Shown: positions 25,507-34,608 of the stretch, piece by piece
How the letters are laid out: every line of letters starts with the position of its first letter
Numbering within the stretch: position 1 is the stretch's first letter
Assembly (NCBI RefSeq): GCF_900110655.1
Contig: NZ_FOEQ01000013.1
Span: forward strand, 62,001-126,000
Reading direction: 5' to 3'
Origin: Pseudomonas soli
GTDB taxonomy: Bacteria > Pseudomonadota > Gammaproteobacteria > Pseudomonadales > Pseudomonadaceae
DNA: 64,000 bases
Notes under the pieces: model-generated
Seen by the model: the letters and a program-made list of their open reading frames with translations, nothing else
Told to the model about the DNA's origin: nothing
Database searches by the model: none
Made by a program: the position numbers and the translations under genes

Positions 25507-26700
25507 TCAACGCAACCCCAACGGTCCCTTCAGAAACTCATACAAGCCCGCCGCACTCTTGCGATAGCCATCGGCTGTCAGATGGACAAGATCAGGCCGC
25601 GCCAGCCCCTGCGCCTGCCAGCCGGCGATCGAGCACGGCCCGCCCATGAACCCCTGCCAATCCCAGAACAGCGCCTTGTGCTTGCGCGCCATCTGCTTCT
25701 GGATACGGATCACCGAGGCCAGCGGTTGCGGCTGGCGCGCCGCGCAACTGCGCGCCTTGCGCTGCTTGATCGAGTCCGGTGGGCCGACCAGCAGGATCGC
25801 CGTCTGCGGCAGGTCCTTGCGCAAGCCCGTGAGGGTCGCCTCCAACTGCGTCTGGTACAGCGCCAGGTCGAGCTTGTCGTCGAACGCCTCATTGGTGCCG
25901 TAGGCCAGGATCACCAGGTCCGGCCGCACGGCCTTGAGGCTGTCGCGCCAACCCGCCTGCCACTTGTCCACCACCTCCAGGCGCGCGCCGTTGATGCCCA
26001 GCGTCGAATAGGTCACACCGGCATTCTTCTGCCCCTGCAGGTACCAGCCACCCAAGGCGACGCCACGGCCACCCTCCATCGTCAGGTGCACCGGCAGGCC
26101 GACATTGGCGAACGCCGGGCTGAAGCGCCACTGGCCATTGCTGGCCGGCAGCACCCGACGCTGGCCGCCATTGACCAGCAGGCTGGCAGTCCCGCTGGAC
26201 TGGTACAGCGCCGAGACCTTGTAGCGCTGGCGGTCCTCGTCACGCGCCTGCAGCATCACGCTGGAGCGGTTGGCCTGCGGCAGCGACAGGTAGCCACCCA
26301 GGGGAAACTGCTGGCTCTGCTGGTTGCGCGCCGACACCAGCTCCCACTGGCGCTTCTCGCTCTTGATGATCACCCGGTCGTTGCGAATCCCCGGCACCGG
26401 CGAGGCTGGCACCAGGCCGATGCCGCCATCGCCGTAGCGCGCCTGTAACAGCTTGCGCAGTTCGCCGCTAAACAGGTCGGCGGCGGTATGCGAGTCACCC
26501 AGCTGGACGATGCCGACCGGGGCACGCCTGGCATTGCGCAGCTTGCTCGCGAGCAGGGCGACGTTGCCGTCCTGGCGAGTGACGGGCGTGGCGGTGGGCC
26601 GCGCCGCGGGCTGGGCGCTCACGCTGTTGGCGCCGGTGCTGCAACCCGGCGCGGCGCTGATCAGCAGGGCCAGGCCCAGCAGGTGATGCCATTGGCGCAT
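25507..26700 (-). CDS. SGNH/GDSL hydrolase-like lipoprotein of an O-acylation operon
   Basis: 397 residues with a lipoprotein signal (lipobox APGC, Cys20), so it is exported and membrane-anchored. SGNH blocks are visible: VQLGDSHTAADLF (block I, nucleophile Ser), the YGTNEAF block III region, and PDLVHLTADGY (Asp/His pair, block V). The last gene of a three-gene operon with an MBOAT acyltransferase and a DUF459 protein; the one-base gap to the upstream stop implies coupling. MBOAT/SGNH pairs move acetyl groups across the inner membrane onto exported glycans, as PatA/PatB do for peptidoglycan. Which polymer is modified here is not evident. Confidence 0.78.
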   Translation of the reverse strand: MRQWHHLLGLALLISAAPGCSTGANSVSAQPAARPTATPVTRQDGNVALLASKLRNARRAPVGIVQLGDSHTAADLFSGELRKLLQARYGDGGIGLVPASPVPGIRNDRVIIKSEKRQWELVSARNQQSQQFPLGGYLSLPQANRSSVMLQARDEDRQRYKVSALYQSSGTASLLVNGGQRRVLPASNGQWRFSPAFANVGLPVHLTMEGGRGVALGGWYLQGQKNAGVTYSTLGINGARLEVVDKWQAGWRDSLKAVRPDLVILAYGTNEAFDDKLDLALYQTQLEATLTGLRKDLPQTAILLVGPPDSIKQRKARSCAARQPQPLASVIRIQKQMARKHKALFWDWQGFMGGPCSIAGWQAQGLARPDLVHLTADGYRKSAAGLYEFLKGPLGLR

Positions 26701-26701
26701 C

Positions 26702-27865
26702 TCAATGTCCTGTTACGGTCAGGCCAGGGAAGCTGATCAGCGACAGTACCTGTTCGGCGATCATCTTCTGGCCTGTGATGGTGAAATGAATGCCGTCGTC
26801 GACCCGCACCTTCACCCGCTTGCCCTGCGCGGTCTGCACCGTGTACGAGAAGCTGGCGTCGGCGTAGCCGAGGATCGGGTTGGCCGACACGTAGTGCTGG
26901 CCGTACAGCGCGGTCTGCTCCTGATAGAGCCCGCTGAGGTAGCCCATGGCGGTGGACAGCCGCGCCTTCTCCATGTTCGGCGGCCCGACCCAGATAACCT
27001 GCACGTTATGCGAGCGGGCCTGTTCGAGGATCGAATCGATCCGCGCGCGATAGGCCACCTCCCATTCCGGCGACTTGAAGCGCAGGAACGGCTTGCCCTT
27101 GCCCTGAGGCATGTCCCACGGGTCGTTGGGGCCGAGGAACACCACCATCAGGCGCACGTTCGGTTCGTGGTCGAGGGTCTCGGCCACGGTCTTCGGCCAG
27201 TTGAAGAAGCCCGGGTAGGCAAGGCCGGTGCTCTGCTTGCTGAGGTTGACGGTGCGGATCTGGTAGCGCTTGCGCAAGCTGTTGGCCAGGTGCGGGGCAA
27301 CGCCCTGCATCAGCGAATCGCCGACCAGGAACACCTCGTCACCGGCGGCCAGGGAGGCCACGGTGCCGGGTTGCAGCAATGCCGGCGCCGGGACTGGTGC
27401 CGGAGTTGCCGCTGGCATTGGCGCTGACGCCGGCACTGCCGCGACGGGCTGGGCGACAGCGACGGGCGCGGGCACAGTAGCCGGCGCCGGCGTGTGTGCC
27501 GCACCGTGCGGCAGCGGCTTGGCCAGTGCCGCCGGGGTCTGCAGGTCGACCGTGACCACCGGTATCGGTGCGGGCAGCACCTCGGGCAGCGGCGCTTCGA
27601 CCACCTGCGGCGCTGGCTGCAGGCGCTCGAGCAGGTCGTCGCGGCGCGCCTCGAGCAGTGCCGTCAGTTGCGCGCCCGTGCGCCAGGCCGGCATCTGGCC
27701 CAGCAGCGGGATTTCGCAGCTCTGGTGGTACTTCTGCTGGCAGTAGAGCTTGATCGAATCCTGGTTCAGCCAGAACAACAGCGCGGTTGTGACCACGATC
27801 GCGTACAGGCCACGGGCGGCGCCCATCTGCACCTGGAACAGCTGTTTGCTATCAGAAGCTTGCAT
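26702..27865 (-). CDS. DUF459-type SGNH protein with membrane anchor
   Basis: 387 residues. An N-terminal membrane anchor (about 19-34, LYAIVVTTALLFWLNQ) is followed by a proline/alanine-rich periplasmic linker (about 90-165). The SGNH domain shows FLVGDSLMQGVAP (block I), FLGPNDPWDM (block III Gly-Asn) and VDDGIHFTITGQ (catalytic Asp/His). The long low-complexity linker suggests that the domain reaches towards the cell wall. Its start overlaps the end of the MBOAT gene by 14 bases and its stop nearly touches the next gene, so all three are one unit. Confidence 0.82.
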   Translation of the reverse strand: MQASDSKQLFQVQMGAARGLYAIVVTTALLFWLNQDSIKLYCQQKYHQSCEIPLLGQMPAWRTGAQLTALLEARRDDLLERLQPAPQVVEAPLPEVLPAPIPVVTVDLQTPAALAKPLPHGAAHTPAPATVPAPVAVAQPVAAVPASAPMPAATPAPVPAPALLQPGTVASLAAGDEVFLVGDSLMQGVAPHLANSLRKRYQIRTVNLSKQSTGLAYPGFFNWPKTVAETLDHEPNVRLMVVFLGPNDPWDMPQGKGKPFLRFKSPEWEVAYRARIDSILEQARSHNVQVIWVGPPNMEKARLSTAMGYLSGLYQEQTALYGQHYVSANPILGYADASFSYTVQTAQGKRVKVRVDDGIHFTITGQKMIAEQVLSLISFPGLTVTGH

Positions 27866-29267
27866 AGATGAACCCCGGCACGCCCGACTGCGAAGCGAAA
27901 ATCACCAGCGACACGCCGACCCCGAGCGGGATCGGGTACAGCTGCCACGGCAGGCGCTGGAAGGCCGCGCCGCTCTGGCGCAGCAGCACCAGCCATTGTG
28001 GATAACTGGCCACGAACAGCACGCAGGCCAGCAGCATCAGGCCCGTGGCACTGTTCAGGCCCGCCAGGCTCAGTTGGGCGATGTCACCGAGCATCTCCAG
28101 CGCGCCCTCCAGCGTCGGGCTGCGGAAGAAGATCCAGGCGAACGCCACGTAGTGGAAGGTCATCAACCGCGCCAGCAAGCCCGATCCCGGCAGGCGGGCA
28201 AACCCCGGGCACCACTGGCTGAACAGCTTGGAGATGGCCAGGCCCACGCCGTGCAGCGCGCCCCAGATGATGAAATTCACGCTCGCCCCGTGCCACAGCC
28301 CGGACACCAGCATCGCCAGCAGCATGTTCAGGTTGCCGCGCCATACCCCCTGGCGGTTACCGCCCAGCGGGATATAGACGTAGTCGCGGATGAAGCGTGA
28401 CAGGCTGATATGCCAGCGCCCCCAGAATTCCTTGAGGTTGTGCGCGGCATATGGCGCGTCGAAGTTGTCCGGCAGACGGAACCCCAGCAACAGGGCGATG
28501 CCGGTGACCAGGTTGGTGTAGCCGCTGAAGTTGAAGTAGATCAGCAGGCTGTAGCCGTACACGCTCAGCAGCACCTGCTCGGGGGTGGCGCTGCCCGGGG
28601 TGTCGAACACCGGGTCCACCCACTCGCTGCCCAGCCAGGCACTGAGGAAGAACAGCTTGACCACCGCCATCGCGATCAACCCCAGTGCCCGCTGCGGCTC
28701 CAGCACCTGGCGCATGGCTGGCGGGCGGATCTGCGGCAGCATGTGCAGGGCGCGGTTGACCGGCCCGGCCACCAGGCTGGGGAAGAACGCCAGGTATAAG
28801 GCCAGGTCCAGCGGCGCCGACGGCGCCAGCTCGCGCCGGTTGATCGACACCAGGTAGCTGACCGAATGGAAGGTATAGAACGACAGCCCGATCGGCACCA
28901 GCACTTCCAGCAGCGGCAGCGCCACGTCGAACCCGGCGGTGGCCAGCGCGGCCTGCGCGCCTTCGACGAAGAACGCCTGGTACTTGAACAGGTAGAAACA
29001 GCCCAGCACCAGCGTCAACAGCAGCACGCGGCTGAACCAGCGCCCGGGGTAGCGCCCCGCCAGCAGGCCGAGCAAGTACACCAACACGCTGTAGCCCAGC
29101 AGGATGTAGAGCGACTGCAGACTGAAACTGGCTACCAGGCCATAGCTGGCCGTCAGCAGCAGCAGGTTCTGCAGCCGGACACTCCAGCACAGGCTCCAAT
29201 AAAGCAGGAAGAACAGCGTGAAACAGAGGCCGAATTCGATCGAGAGGAAGCTCACAACGTAGTCCAT
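27852..29267 (-). CDS. MBOAT-family membrane O-acyltransferase
   Basis: 471 residues, with roughly a dozen hydrophobic segments. MBOAT marks are NLKEFWGRWHISLSRFIRDYVYIPLGGN and the catalytic histidine in LVSGLWHGASVNFIIWGALHG. The family includes AlgI and PatA, which take acetyl groups from cytoplasmic donors and pass them to periplasmic partners. The gene is first in the operon with two SGNH-type proteins. No alginate or cellulose genes are nearby, so an acetylated cell-wall or surface glycan is the best guess. Confidence 0.9.
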   Translation of the reverse strand: MDYVVSFLSIEFGLCFTLFFLLYWSLCWSVRLQNLLLLTASYGLVASFSLQSLYILLGYSVLVYLLGLLAGRYPGRWFSRVLLLTLVLGCFYLFKYQAFFVEGAQAALATAGFDVALPLLEVLVPIGLSFYTFHSVSYLVSINRRELAPSAPLDLALYLAFFPSLVAGPVNRALHMLPQIRPPAMRQVLEPQRALGLIAMAVVKLFFLSAWLGSEWVDPVFDTPGSATPEQVLLSVYGYSLLIYFNFSGYTNLVTGIALLLGFRLPDNFDAPYAAHNLKEFWGRWHISLSRFIRDYVYIPLGGNRQGVWRGNLNMLLAMLVSGLWHGASVNFIIWGALHGVGLAISKLFSQWCPGFARLPGSGLLARLMTFHYVAFAWIFFRSPTLEGALEMLGDIAQLSLAGLNSATGLMLLACVLFVASYPQWLVLLRQSGAAFQRLPWQLYPIPLGVGVSLVIFASQSGVPGFIYASF

Positions 29268-29483
29268 TACATGACGTCGGGGAGGGAAGCCGCTGGCCCG
29301 CGGGCCAGAGCGCGCGGATTATGGCAGAGGGCCGCCACCCCCACAATTCGATTGCTCCGCAGATTGCAAGACGGGCCGCTGGGGACAAGTGCAACAAAAT
29401 GCGACGAACTCCCCCTGCAATTTGCTCCCCCTGCCCCGCTCTGCTAGTGTCGCGCCGTTCTGGACACCACCGAGACTGTCGCC

Positions 29484-29726
29484 ATGGCCCGCAAAAAAGC
29501 CTCCATCGATTTCGAACAATCCCTCGCCGACCTGCAAGCCCTGGTCGAGCGCTTGGAGAACGGCGAACTGTCGCTGGAAGAGTCGCTGGCCGCCTTCGAG
29601 CAAGGCATTGCCCTGACCCGCGATTGCCAGGGCGCCCTGGCCCAGGCCGAGCAGAAGGTGCAGATCCTCCTGGAGCGTGACGGCGAGCTGGCCGCGCAGC
29701 CGTTCGACGCGGAGCCCGAGGCATGA
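29484..29726 (+). CDS. xseB: Exodeoxyribonuclease VII small subunit
   Basis: 80 residues, standard for XseB, which forms a multi-subunit coil on XseA in the single-strand nuclease. The core is FEQSLADLQALVERLENGEL, then SLEESLAAFEQGIALTRDCQ and LAQAEQKVQILLE. It overlaps ispA by 4 bases (ATGA), the conserved xseB-ispA-dxs arrangement. It is divergent from the MBOAT operon with a 216-base gap that I find otherwise empty. Confidence 0.95.
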   Translation: MARKKASIDFEQSLADLQALVERLENGELSLEESLAAFEQGIALTRDCQGALAQAEQKVQILLERDGELAAQPFDAEPEA

Positions 29727-30610
29727 TCGCCCAGTACCAGGCAAGTGCCCAGGCTCGGGTCGACGCGGCCCTGGAACCCTTGTTCCAAGCCCCCTCCAAG
29801 GAGCTCGAGCGCCTCTACGCGGCCATGCGCTACAGCGTGATGAACGGCGGCAAGCGCGTGCGCCCGCTGCTGGCCTACGCCGCCTGCGAGGCCTTCGGCG
29901 TGCCGGCGGAGCAGGCCAACGGCGCTGCCTGCGCAGTGGAGCTGATCCACGCCTACTCGCTGGTACACGACGACCTGCCGGCCATGGACGACGACGACCT
30001 GCGCCGCGGCCAGCCCACCACTCACAAGGCCTTCGACGAAGCCTGCGCAATCCTCGCCGGCGACGGTTTGCAAAGCCTGGCCTTCAACGCCTTGCTCGAC
30101 CCGCGCCTGAGCCCGCAGCCAGACGCCATCCGCCTGCAGATGGTCCAGGCCCTGGCCAAGGCGGCCGGCCCCGCGGGCATGGTCGGCGGCCAGGCCATCG
30201 ACCTCGGCTCGGTGGGCCTGAAGCTCGACCAAAAAGCCCTGGAGTACATGCACCGGCACAAGACCGGCGCGCTGATCGAAGCCAGCGTGCGCCTCGGCGC
30301 CCTGGCCAGCGCCCGCGCCGGGCAGGTCCAACTCGATTTGCTGCAGACTTATGCACAGGCCATTGGTCTGGCGTTCCAGGTGCAGGACGATATCCTCGAC
30401 GTGGAGAGCGACACCGCCACCCTGGGCAAGCGCCAGGGGGCCGATATCGCCCGCGACAAGCCAACCTACCCAGCGCTGCTCGGGATGGAGGCGGCCAAAG
30501 CCTATGCCTTGGAGCTGCGCGACCAGGCGCTGGCCGCGCTGGCAGGCTTTGGCGACAATGCCGAGCCACTGCGGGCGCTGGCTCGCTACATCGTCGAGCG
30601 CCGCCACTGA
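29723..30610 (+). CDS. ispA: Farnesyl diphosphate synthase
   Basis: 295 residues of the short-chain trans-prenyltransferase family. It condenses IPP with DMAPP and then GPP. The first aspartate-rich motif is DDLPAMDDDDLRRG, the second is FQVQDDILDVESD, with GGKRVRPLLAYA near the N-terminus. It gives the precursor for ubiquinone and undecaprenyl phosphate. It is coupled to xseB upstream; dxs follows after 134 bases that contain a degenerate REP. Confidence 0.96.
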   Translation: MIAQYQASAQARVDAALEPLFQAPSKELERLYAAMRYSVMNGGKRVRPLLAYAACEAFGVPAEQANGAACAVELIHAYSLVHDDLPAMDDDDLRRGQPTTHKAFDEACAILAGDGLQSLAFNALLDPRLSPQPDAIRLQMVQALAKAAGPAGMVGGQAIDLGSVGLKLDQKALEYMHRHKTGALIEASVRLGALASARAGQVQLDLLQTYAQAIGLAFQVQDDILDVESDTATLGKRQGADIARDKPTYPALLGMEAAKAYALELRDQALAALAGFGDNAEPLRALARYIVERRH

Positions 30611-30617
30611 GGCACCC

Positions 30618-30647
30618 GTGGGAGCATTGGCGCACCGCCGCTCCCAC
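30618..30647. repeat. Degenerate REP-like inverted repeat
   Basis: CGTGGGAGC and GCTCCCACG flank 12 bases between ispA and dxs. It keeps the ends but not the middle of the REP core. Confidence 0.55.
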
Positions 30648-30744
30648 GTTGATCAACGACACCTTCACCACACCCGACTGAATGGGCAGCTTTTCCTACA
30701 ATGGGGTAAACTGCCGCGTCTTCACACCTATAACGACTCGCCTG

Positions 30745-32640
30745 ATGCCCACGACGTTTCAAGAGATCCCCCGCGAACGCCCGGTCACGCCGTTGCTGGA
30801 CCGCGCCGACACGCCCGCCGGCCTGCGCCGGCTGGCCGAAGCCGACCTGGAGACCCTGGCCGACGAGCTGCGCCAGGACCTGCTCTATACCGTTGGGCAG
30901 ACCGGTGGGCATTTTGGTGCGGGCCTGGGCGTCATCGAGCTGACGATCGCCCTGCACTACGTCTTCGACACCCCGGATGACCGGCTGGTGTGGGACGTCG
31001 GCCACCAGGCCTACCCGCACAAGATCCTCACCGGCCGGCGCGAGCGAATGCTCAGCCTGCGCCAGAAAGACGGCATCGCCGCCTTCCCGCGCCGCAGCGA
31101 GAGCGAGTACGACACCTTCGGCGTCGGCCACTCCAGCACCTCGATCAGCGCCGCGCTGGGCATGGCCATCGCCGCCCGCCTGCAGAACGACCCGCGCAAG
31201 TCGATCGCGGTGATCGGCGACGGCGCGCTGACCGCCGGCATGGCCTTCGAGGCGCTGAACCACGCCCAGGAAGTCAACGCCGACATGCTGGTGATCCTCA
31301 ACGACAACGACATGTCGATTTCGCGCAATGTCGGCGGCCTGTCCAACTACCTGGCCAAGATCCTTTCCAGCCGCACCTACGCGAGCATGCGCGAAGGCAG
31401 CAAGAAAGTGCTGTCGCGCCTGCCCGGTGCCTGGGAAATCGCCCGCCGCACCGAAGAGTACGCCAAGGGCATGCTGGTGCCGGGCACGCTGTTCGAGGAG
31501 CTGGGCTGGAACTACATCGGCCCGATCGACGGCCACGACCTGCCGACCCTGATCGCCACCCTGCGCAACATGCGCGACCTCAAGGGCCCGCAGTTCCTTC
31601 ACGTGGTGACCAAGAAGGGCAAGGGCTTCGCCCCGGCCGAGGTCGACCCGATCGGCTACCACGCCATCACCAAGCTGGAGCCGGCCGACAAGCCGGTCGC
31701 GCCGAAGAAGGCCAGCGGCCCGAAATACGCCTCGGTGTTCGGCCAGTGGCTGTGCGACATGGCCGCCGCCGACAATCGCCTGGTGGGCATCACCCCGGCG
31801 ATGAAGGAAGGCTCGGACCTGATCGACTTCAGCGAACGCTACCCGGAGCGCTACTTCGACGTCGCCATCGCCGAGCAGCACGCGGTCACCCTGGCCGCGG
31901 GCATGGCCTGCGAGGGTGCCAAGCCGGTGGTGGCGATCTACTCGACCTTCCTGCAGCGCGCCTATGACCAGCTGATCCATGACGTGGCGGTGCAGGACCT
32001 CGATGTGCTGTTTGCCATCGACCGCGCCGGCCTGGTCGGCGAGGACGGCCCGACCCACGCCGGTGCCTACGACCTGTCCTATCTGCGCTGCATCCCCGGC
32101 ATGCTGGTGATGACCCCTAGCGACGAGAACGAGCTGCGCAAGATGCTCAGCACCGGCCACCACTACAAGGGCCCGGCCGCCGTGCGTTATCCACGCGGCA
32201 CCGGCCCCAACGCGCCGATCAGCGGCGACCTGGAGCCACTGGAGATCGGCAAGGGCGTGGTCCGCCGCCAGGGTGGCAAGGTCGCCCTGCTGGTGTTCGG
32301 CGTACAGCTGGCCGAAGCCCTGCAGGTAGCCGAGCAGATCGATGCCACCGTGGTCGACATGCGTTTCGTCAAGCCTCTGGACGAGGCGCTGGTGCTGGAA
32401 ATGGCCGCCAACCATGAGTTGCTGGTGACCATCGAAGAGAATGCCATCATGGGTGGCGCCGGCGCAGCGGTGGGCGAGTTCCTCGCCCGCGAAGCGGTGG
32501 TCAAGCCGCTGCTGCACCTGGGCCTGCCGGATATCTATGTCGAGCATGCCAAGCCTGCGCAGATGCTGGCCGAGTGCGGGCTCGATGTGGCAGGGATCGA
32601 AGCCTCCGTCAAAGCCCGAATGGCCAAGCTCGGCCTGTAA
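30745..32640 (+). CDS. dxs: 1-deoxy-D-xylulose-5-phosphate synthase
   Basis: 631 residues. The first MEP-pathway enzyme joins pyruvate and glyceraldehyde 3-phosphate with thiamine diphosphate. Visible marks are VWDVGHQAYPHKILTGR, the TPP/Mg motif GDGALTAGMAFEALN through LNDNDMSIS, and the transketolase pyrimidine motif AIAEQHAVTLAAGMA with DRAGLVGEDGPTHAGAYD. The start is set at MPTTFQE (30745), the normal Dxs N-terminus, rather than at an ATG 21 codons earlier. With ispA it supplies isoprenoid units, and DXP also feeds thiamine synthesis (thiL is in this window). Confidence 0.97.
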   Translation: MPTTFQEIPRERPVTPLLDRADTPAGLRRLAEADLETLADELRQDLLYTVGQTGGHFGAGLGVIELTIALHYVFDTPDDRLVWDVGHQAYPHKILTGRRERMLSLRQKDGIAAFPRRSESEYDTFGVGHSSTSISAALGMAIAARLQNDPRKSIAVIGDGALTAGMAFEALNHAQEVNADMLVILNDNDMSISRNVGGLSNYLAKILSSRTYASMREGSKKVLSRLPGAWEIARRTEEYAKGMLVPGTLFEELGWNYIGPIDGHDLPTLIATLRNMRDLKGPQFLHVVTKKGKGFAPAEVDPIGYHAITKLEPADKPVAPKKASGPKYASVFGQWLCDMAAADNRLVGITPAMKEGSDLIDFSERYPERYFDVAIAEQHAVTLAAGMACEGAKPVVAIYSTFLQRAYDQLIHDVAVQDLDVLFAIDRAGLVGEDGPTHAGAYDLSYLRCIPGMLVMTPSDENELRKMLSTGHHYKGPAAVRYPRGTGPNAPISGDLEPLEIGKGVVRRQGGKVALLVFGVQLAEALQVAEQIDATVVDMRFVKPLDEALVLEMAANHELLVTIEENAIMGGAGAAVGEFLAREAVVKPLLHLGLPDIYVEHAKPAQMLAECGLDVAGIEASVKARMAKLGL

Positions 32641-32682
32641 TCCCTGGGACCGCTTTGCGGCCCATCGCCGCGGTTCGTCGCC

Positions 32683-32741
32683 ACGACAAGCCGGCTCCCA
32701 CAGGGATCGCAGTCCCTTGTGGGAGCCGGCTTGCCGGCGAT
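32683..32741. repeat. REP pair of a second sequence class
   Basis: Inverted copies of a CAAGCCGGCTCCCACA-type element lie between dxs and btuB. The stem core GCCGGC replaces the GCGGGC/GCCCGC core of the other REPs in the window; the same class recurs at 61560. Confidence 0.85.
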
Positions 32742-32757
32742 TGCGCTGGAACTAGCC

Positions 32758-34608
32758 ATGAAACTCCCAAGCCTCACCACCCTGCTCTGCCTGCCCCTCC
32801 CGCTAATGGCCGCTGAACGCGACAACGCCCTGAAGCTTCCCGACGTGCTGATCAGCGCCAATCGCCAGGTCGAGTCGCGTACCGCCACCAGTGCGGCCAA
32901 TACGGTGTTCACCCGTGCCGACATCGACCGCCTGCAACCCAGCAGCGTCACCGATCTGCTCGCCCGCGTGCCCGGCGTGCAGGTCGCGCCCACCGGCGGT
33001 CGCGGCAGTCTGCCGGGCATCTTCGTGCGCGGCACCAAGGCCGCCCAGACCCTGGTGCTGGTTGATGGCGTGCGCATCGCCAACGCCACATCCGGCGACA
33101 GCGGCCTGCAGTTTCTCGGCATCGACCAGATCGAACGGGTGGAAGTGCTGCGCGGTTCGCGCTCGGCGATTTACGGCAGCGACGCCATCGGCGGGGTGAT
33201 CCAGATCTTCACCCGGCGTGGCGAGGGCCAGGGCCTGCAACCGCGCCTGCGCCTGGCGGCCGGCAGCAACCAGACCTGGCAGCGCAGCCTGGGCCTGTCC
33301 GGTGGCGATGGCGCGACCCGCTTCAACCTCGGCGCCAGCCTGGACGAGACGGCCGGCATCGATTCGACCGGGCCGTCGTATGCCAGCGATGGCGACCATG
33401 ACGCCTATCGCAACCGCTCGCTGAACCTGAGCTTGAGCCACAGCTTCAACGAGCGCTTCGAAGCGGGCCTGAACCTGCTCGACAGCCGTGGGCGTCGTGA
33501 GTTCGACGAACCTCGTGGTAGCAGCCCGCAAGTGCCCTACTCGAACTTCGCCGTCAGCAGCCTGGGCAGTTACTTCGATGCCCAACTTACCGATCTGTGG
33601 CATTCCCGACTGGAGATGGCCCACAGCGAGAACCGCGACGACAGCCGCGACAAGCTCACGCACCAAAGCTCGCCATTCAACACCTACCGCGACCAAGTCA
33701 CCTGGCAGAACGATCTGACCATCGATGACGACAACAGCGTGCTACTGGGTGGCGAGTGGTACGAGGACCGGGTGCATTCGAGTACCGATTTCAATGAGGA
33801 CAGCCGCTGGAACCGCGCAGTGTTCGCCCAGCATCGCTTCCACAACGAGCACTTCTCGACCGAACTGGGCGTACGCCACGACGAGAACCAGCAGTTCGGC
33901 GGCCAGACCACCTGGAGCGGCAGCCTGACCCTGCCATTGAACGCCCGTAATGACTTGCTGTTTTCCTACAGCGAGGGGTTCCGCGCCCCCACGTTCAACG
34001 ACCTGTACTACCCCGGCTTCAGCAACCCCGATCTCAAGCCGGAACACTCGAAATCCTATGAGGTGCAATGGCGCAGTCAACTGACCGACAGCAGCCGCCT
34101 GGAGACCTCGCTCTATCGCACCGACTTGCGAGACGCCATCAGCTACGACGCAGATGCCAATACCATGGGCAACGTTGCCCAGGCCCGTATCAACGGCTTC
34201 GAGATGGCGCTGGACCAGCAATGGGGGGCCTGGACATCGACGTTGGGCCTGGCATTGATCGACCCGCGTGACCGGAAGAGTGGCCACACGTTGTCCCGGC
34301 GCGCGCGGCGTACGCTGAGCCTGGATATCGACCGTCAATACGACCGCTTCAATGTTGGCGCCAGCTGGCAGGCCGTGAGCAGCAGCTACAACGACGAAAC
34401 CAACAACGCCCCCATCGGCGGCTACGGGCTGCTGGGCGTTCGCGGTGGCTGGGCTGCCACTCGCGAGCTGAGGCTCGACTTGAAGCTCGACAACCTGCTG
34501 GACAAGCGTTACAGCCGCAACCTCTACAACTACCAGGGCAATGACTACGGCTACCGCGAAGAAGGACGCACCTGGCTGTTGAGCCTTACCTGGACACCGG
34601 CGCTTTAG
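32758..34608 (+). CDS. btuB: TonB-dependent vitamin B12 receptor
   Basis: 616 residues, BtuB-sized. A signal peptide (about 1-18, LTTLLCLPLPLMAA) precedes the plug with SVTDLLARVPGVQVAPTGGRGSLP, VLVDGVRIANAT and VEVLRGSRSAIYGSDAIGG. The barrel ends in LSLTWTPAL, not the usual terminal F/W. The start ATG is at 32758 after weak pairing to the ribosome site. The 117-base gap to dxs contains a REP and is too short for a cobalamin riboswitch. The convergent btuF overlaps its 3' end by 23 bases. B12 uptake would serve the EutBC enzyme encoded in the same window. Confidence 0.9.
   Translation: MKLPSLTTLLCLPLPLMAAERDNALKLPDVLISANRQVESRTATSAANTVFTRADIDRLQPSSVTDLLARVPGVQVAPTGGRGSLPGIFVRGTKAAQTLVLVDGVRIANATSGDSGLQFLGIDQIERVEVLRGSRSAIYGSDAIGGVIQIFTRRGEGQGLQPRLRLAAGSNQTWQRSLGLSGGDGATRFNLGASLDETAGIDSTGPSYASDGDHDAYRNRSLNLSLSHSFNERFEAGLNLLDSRGRREFDEPRGSSPQVPYSNFAVSSLGSYFDAQLTDLWHSRLEMAHSENRDDSRDKLTHQSSPFNTYRDQVTWQNDLTIDDDNSVLLGGEWYEDRVHSSTDFNEDSRWNRAVFAQHRFHNEHFSTELGVRHDENQQFGGQTTWSGSLTLPLNARNDLLFSYSEGFRAPTFNDLYYPGFSNPDLKPEHSKSYEVQWRSQLTDSSRLETSLYRTDLRDAISYDADANTMGNVAQARINGFEMALDQQWGAWTSTLGLALIDPRDRKSGHTLSRRARRTLSLDIDRQYDRFNVGASWQAVSSSYNDETNNAPIGGYGLLGVRGGWAATRELRLDLKLDNLLDKRYSRNLYNYQGNDYGYREEGRTWLLSLTWTPAL

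Noticed and set aside
32641..32757. Cobalamin riboswitch before btuB
   Set aside because: The gap is too short and occupied by a REP pair; no B12-box-like sequence is visible.
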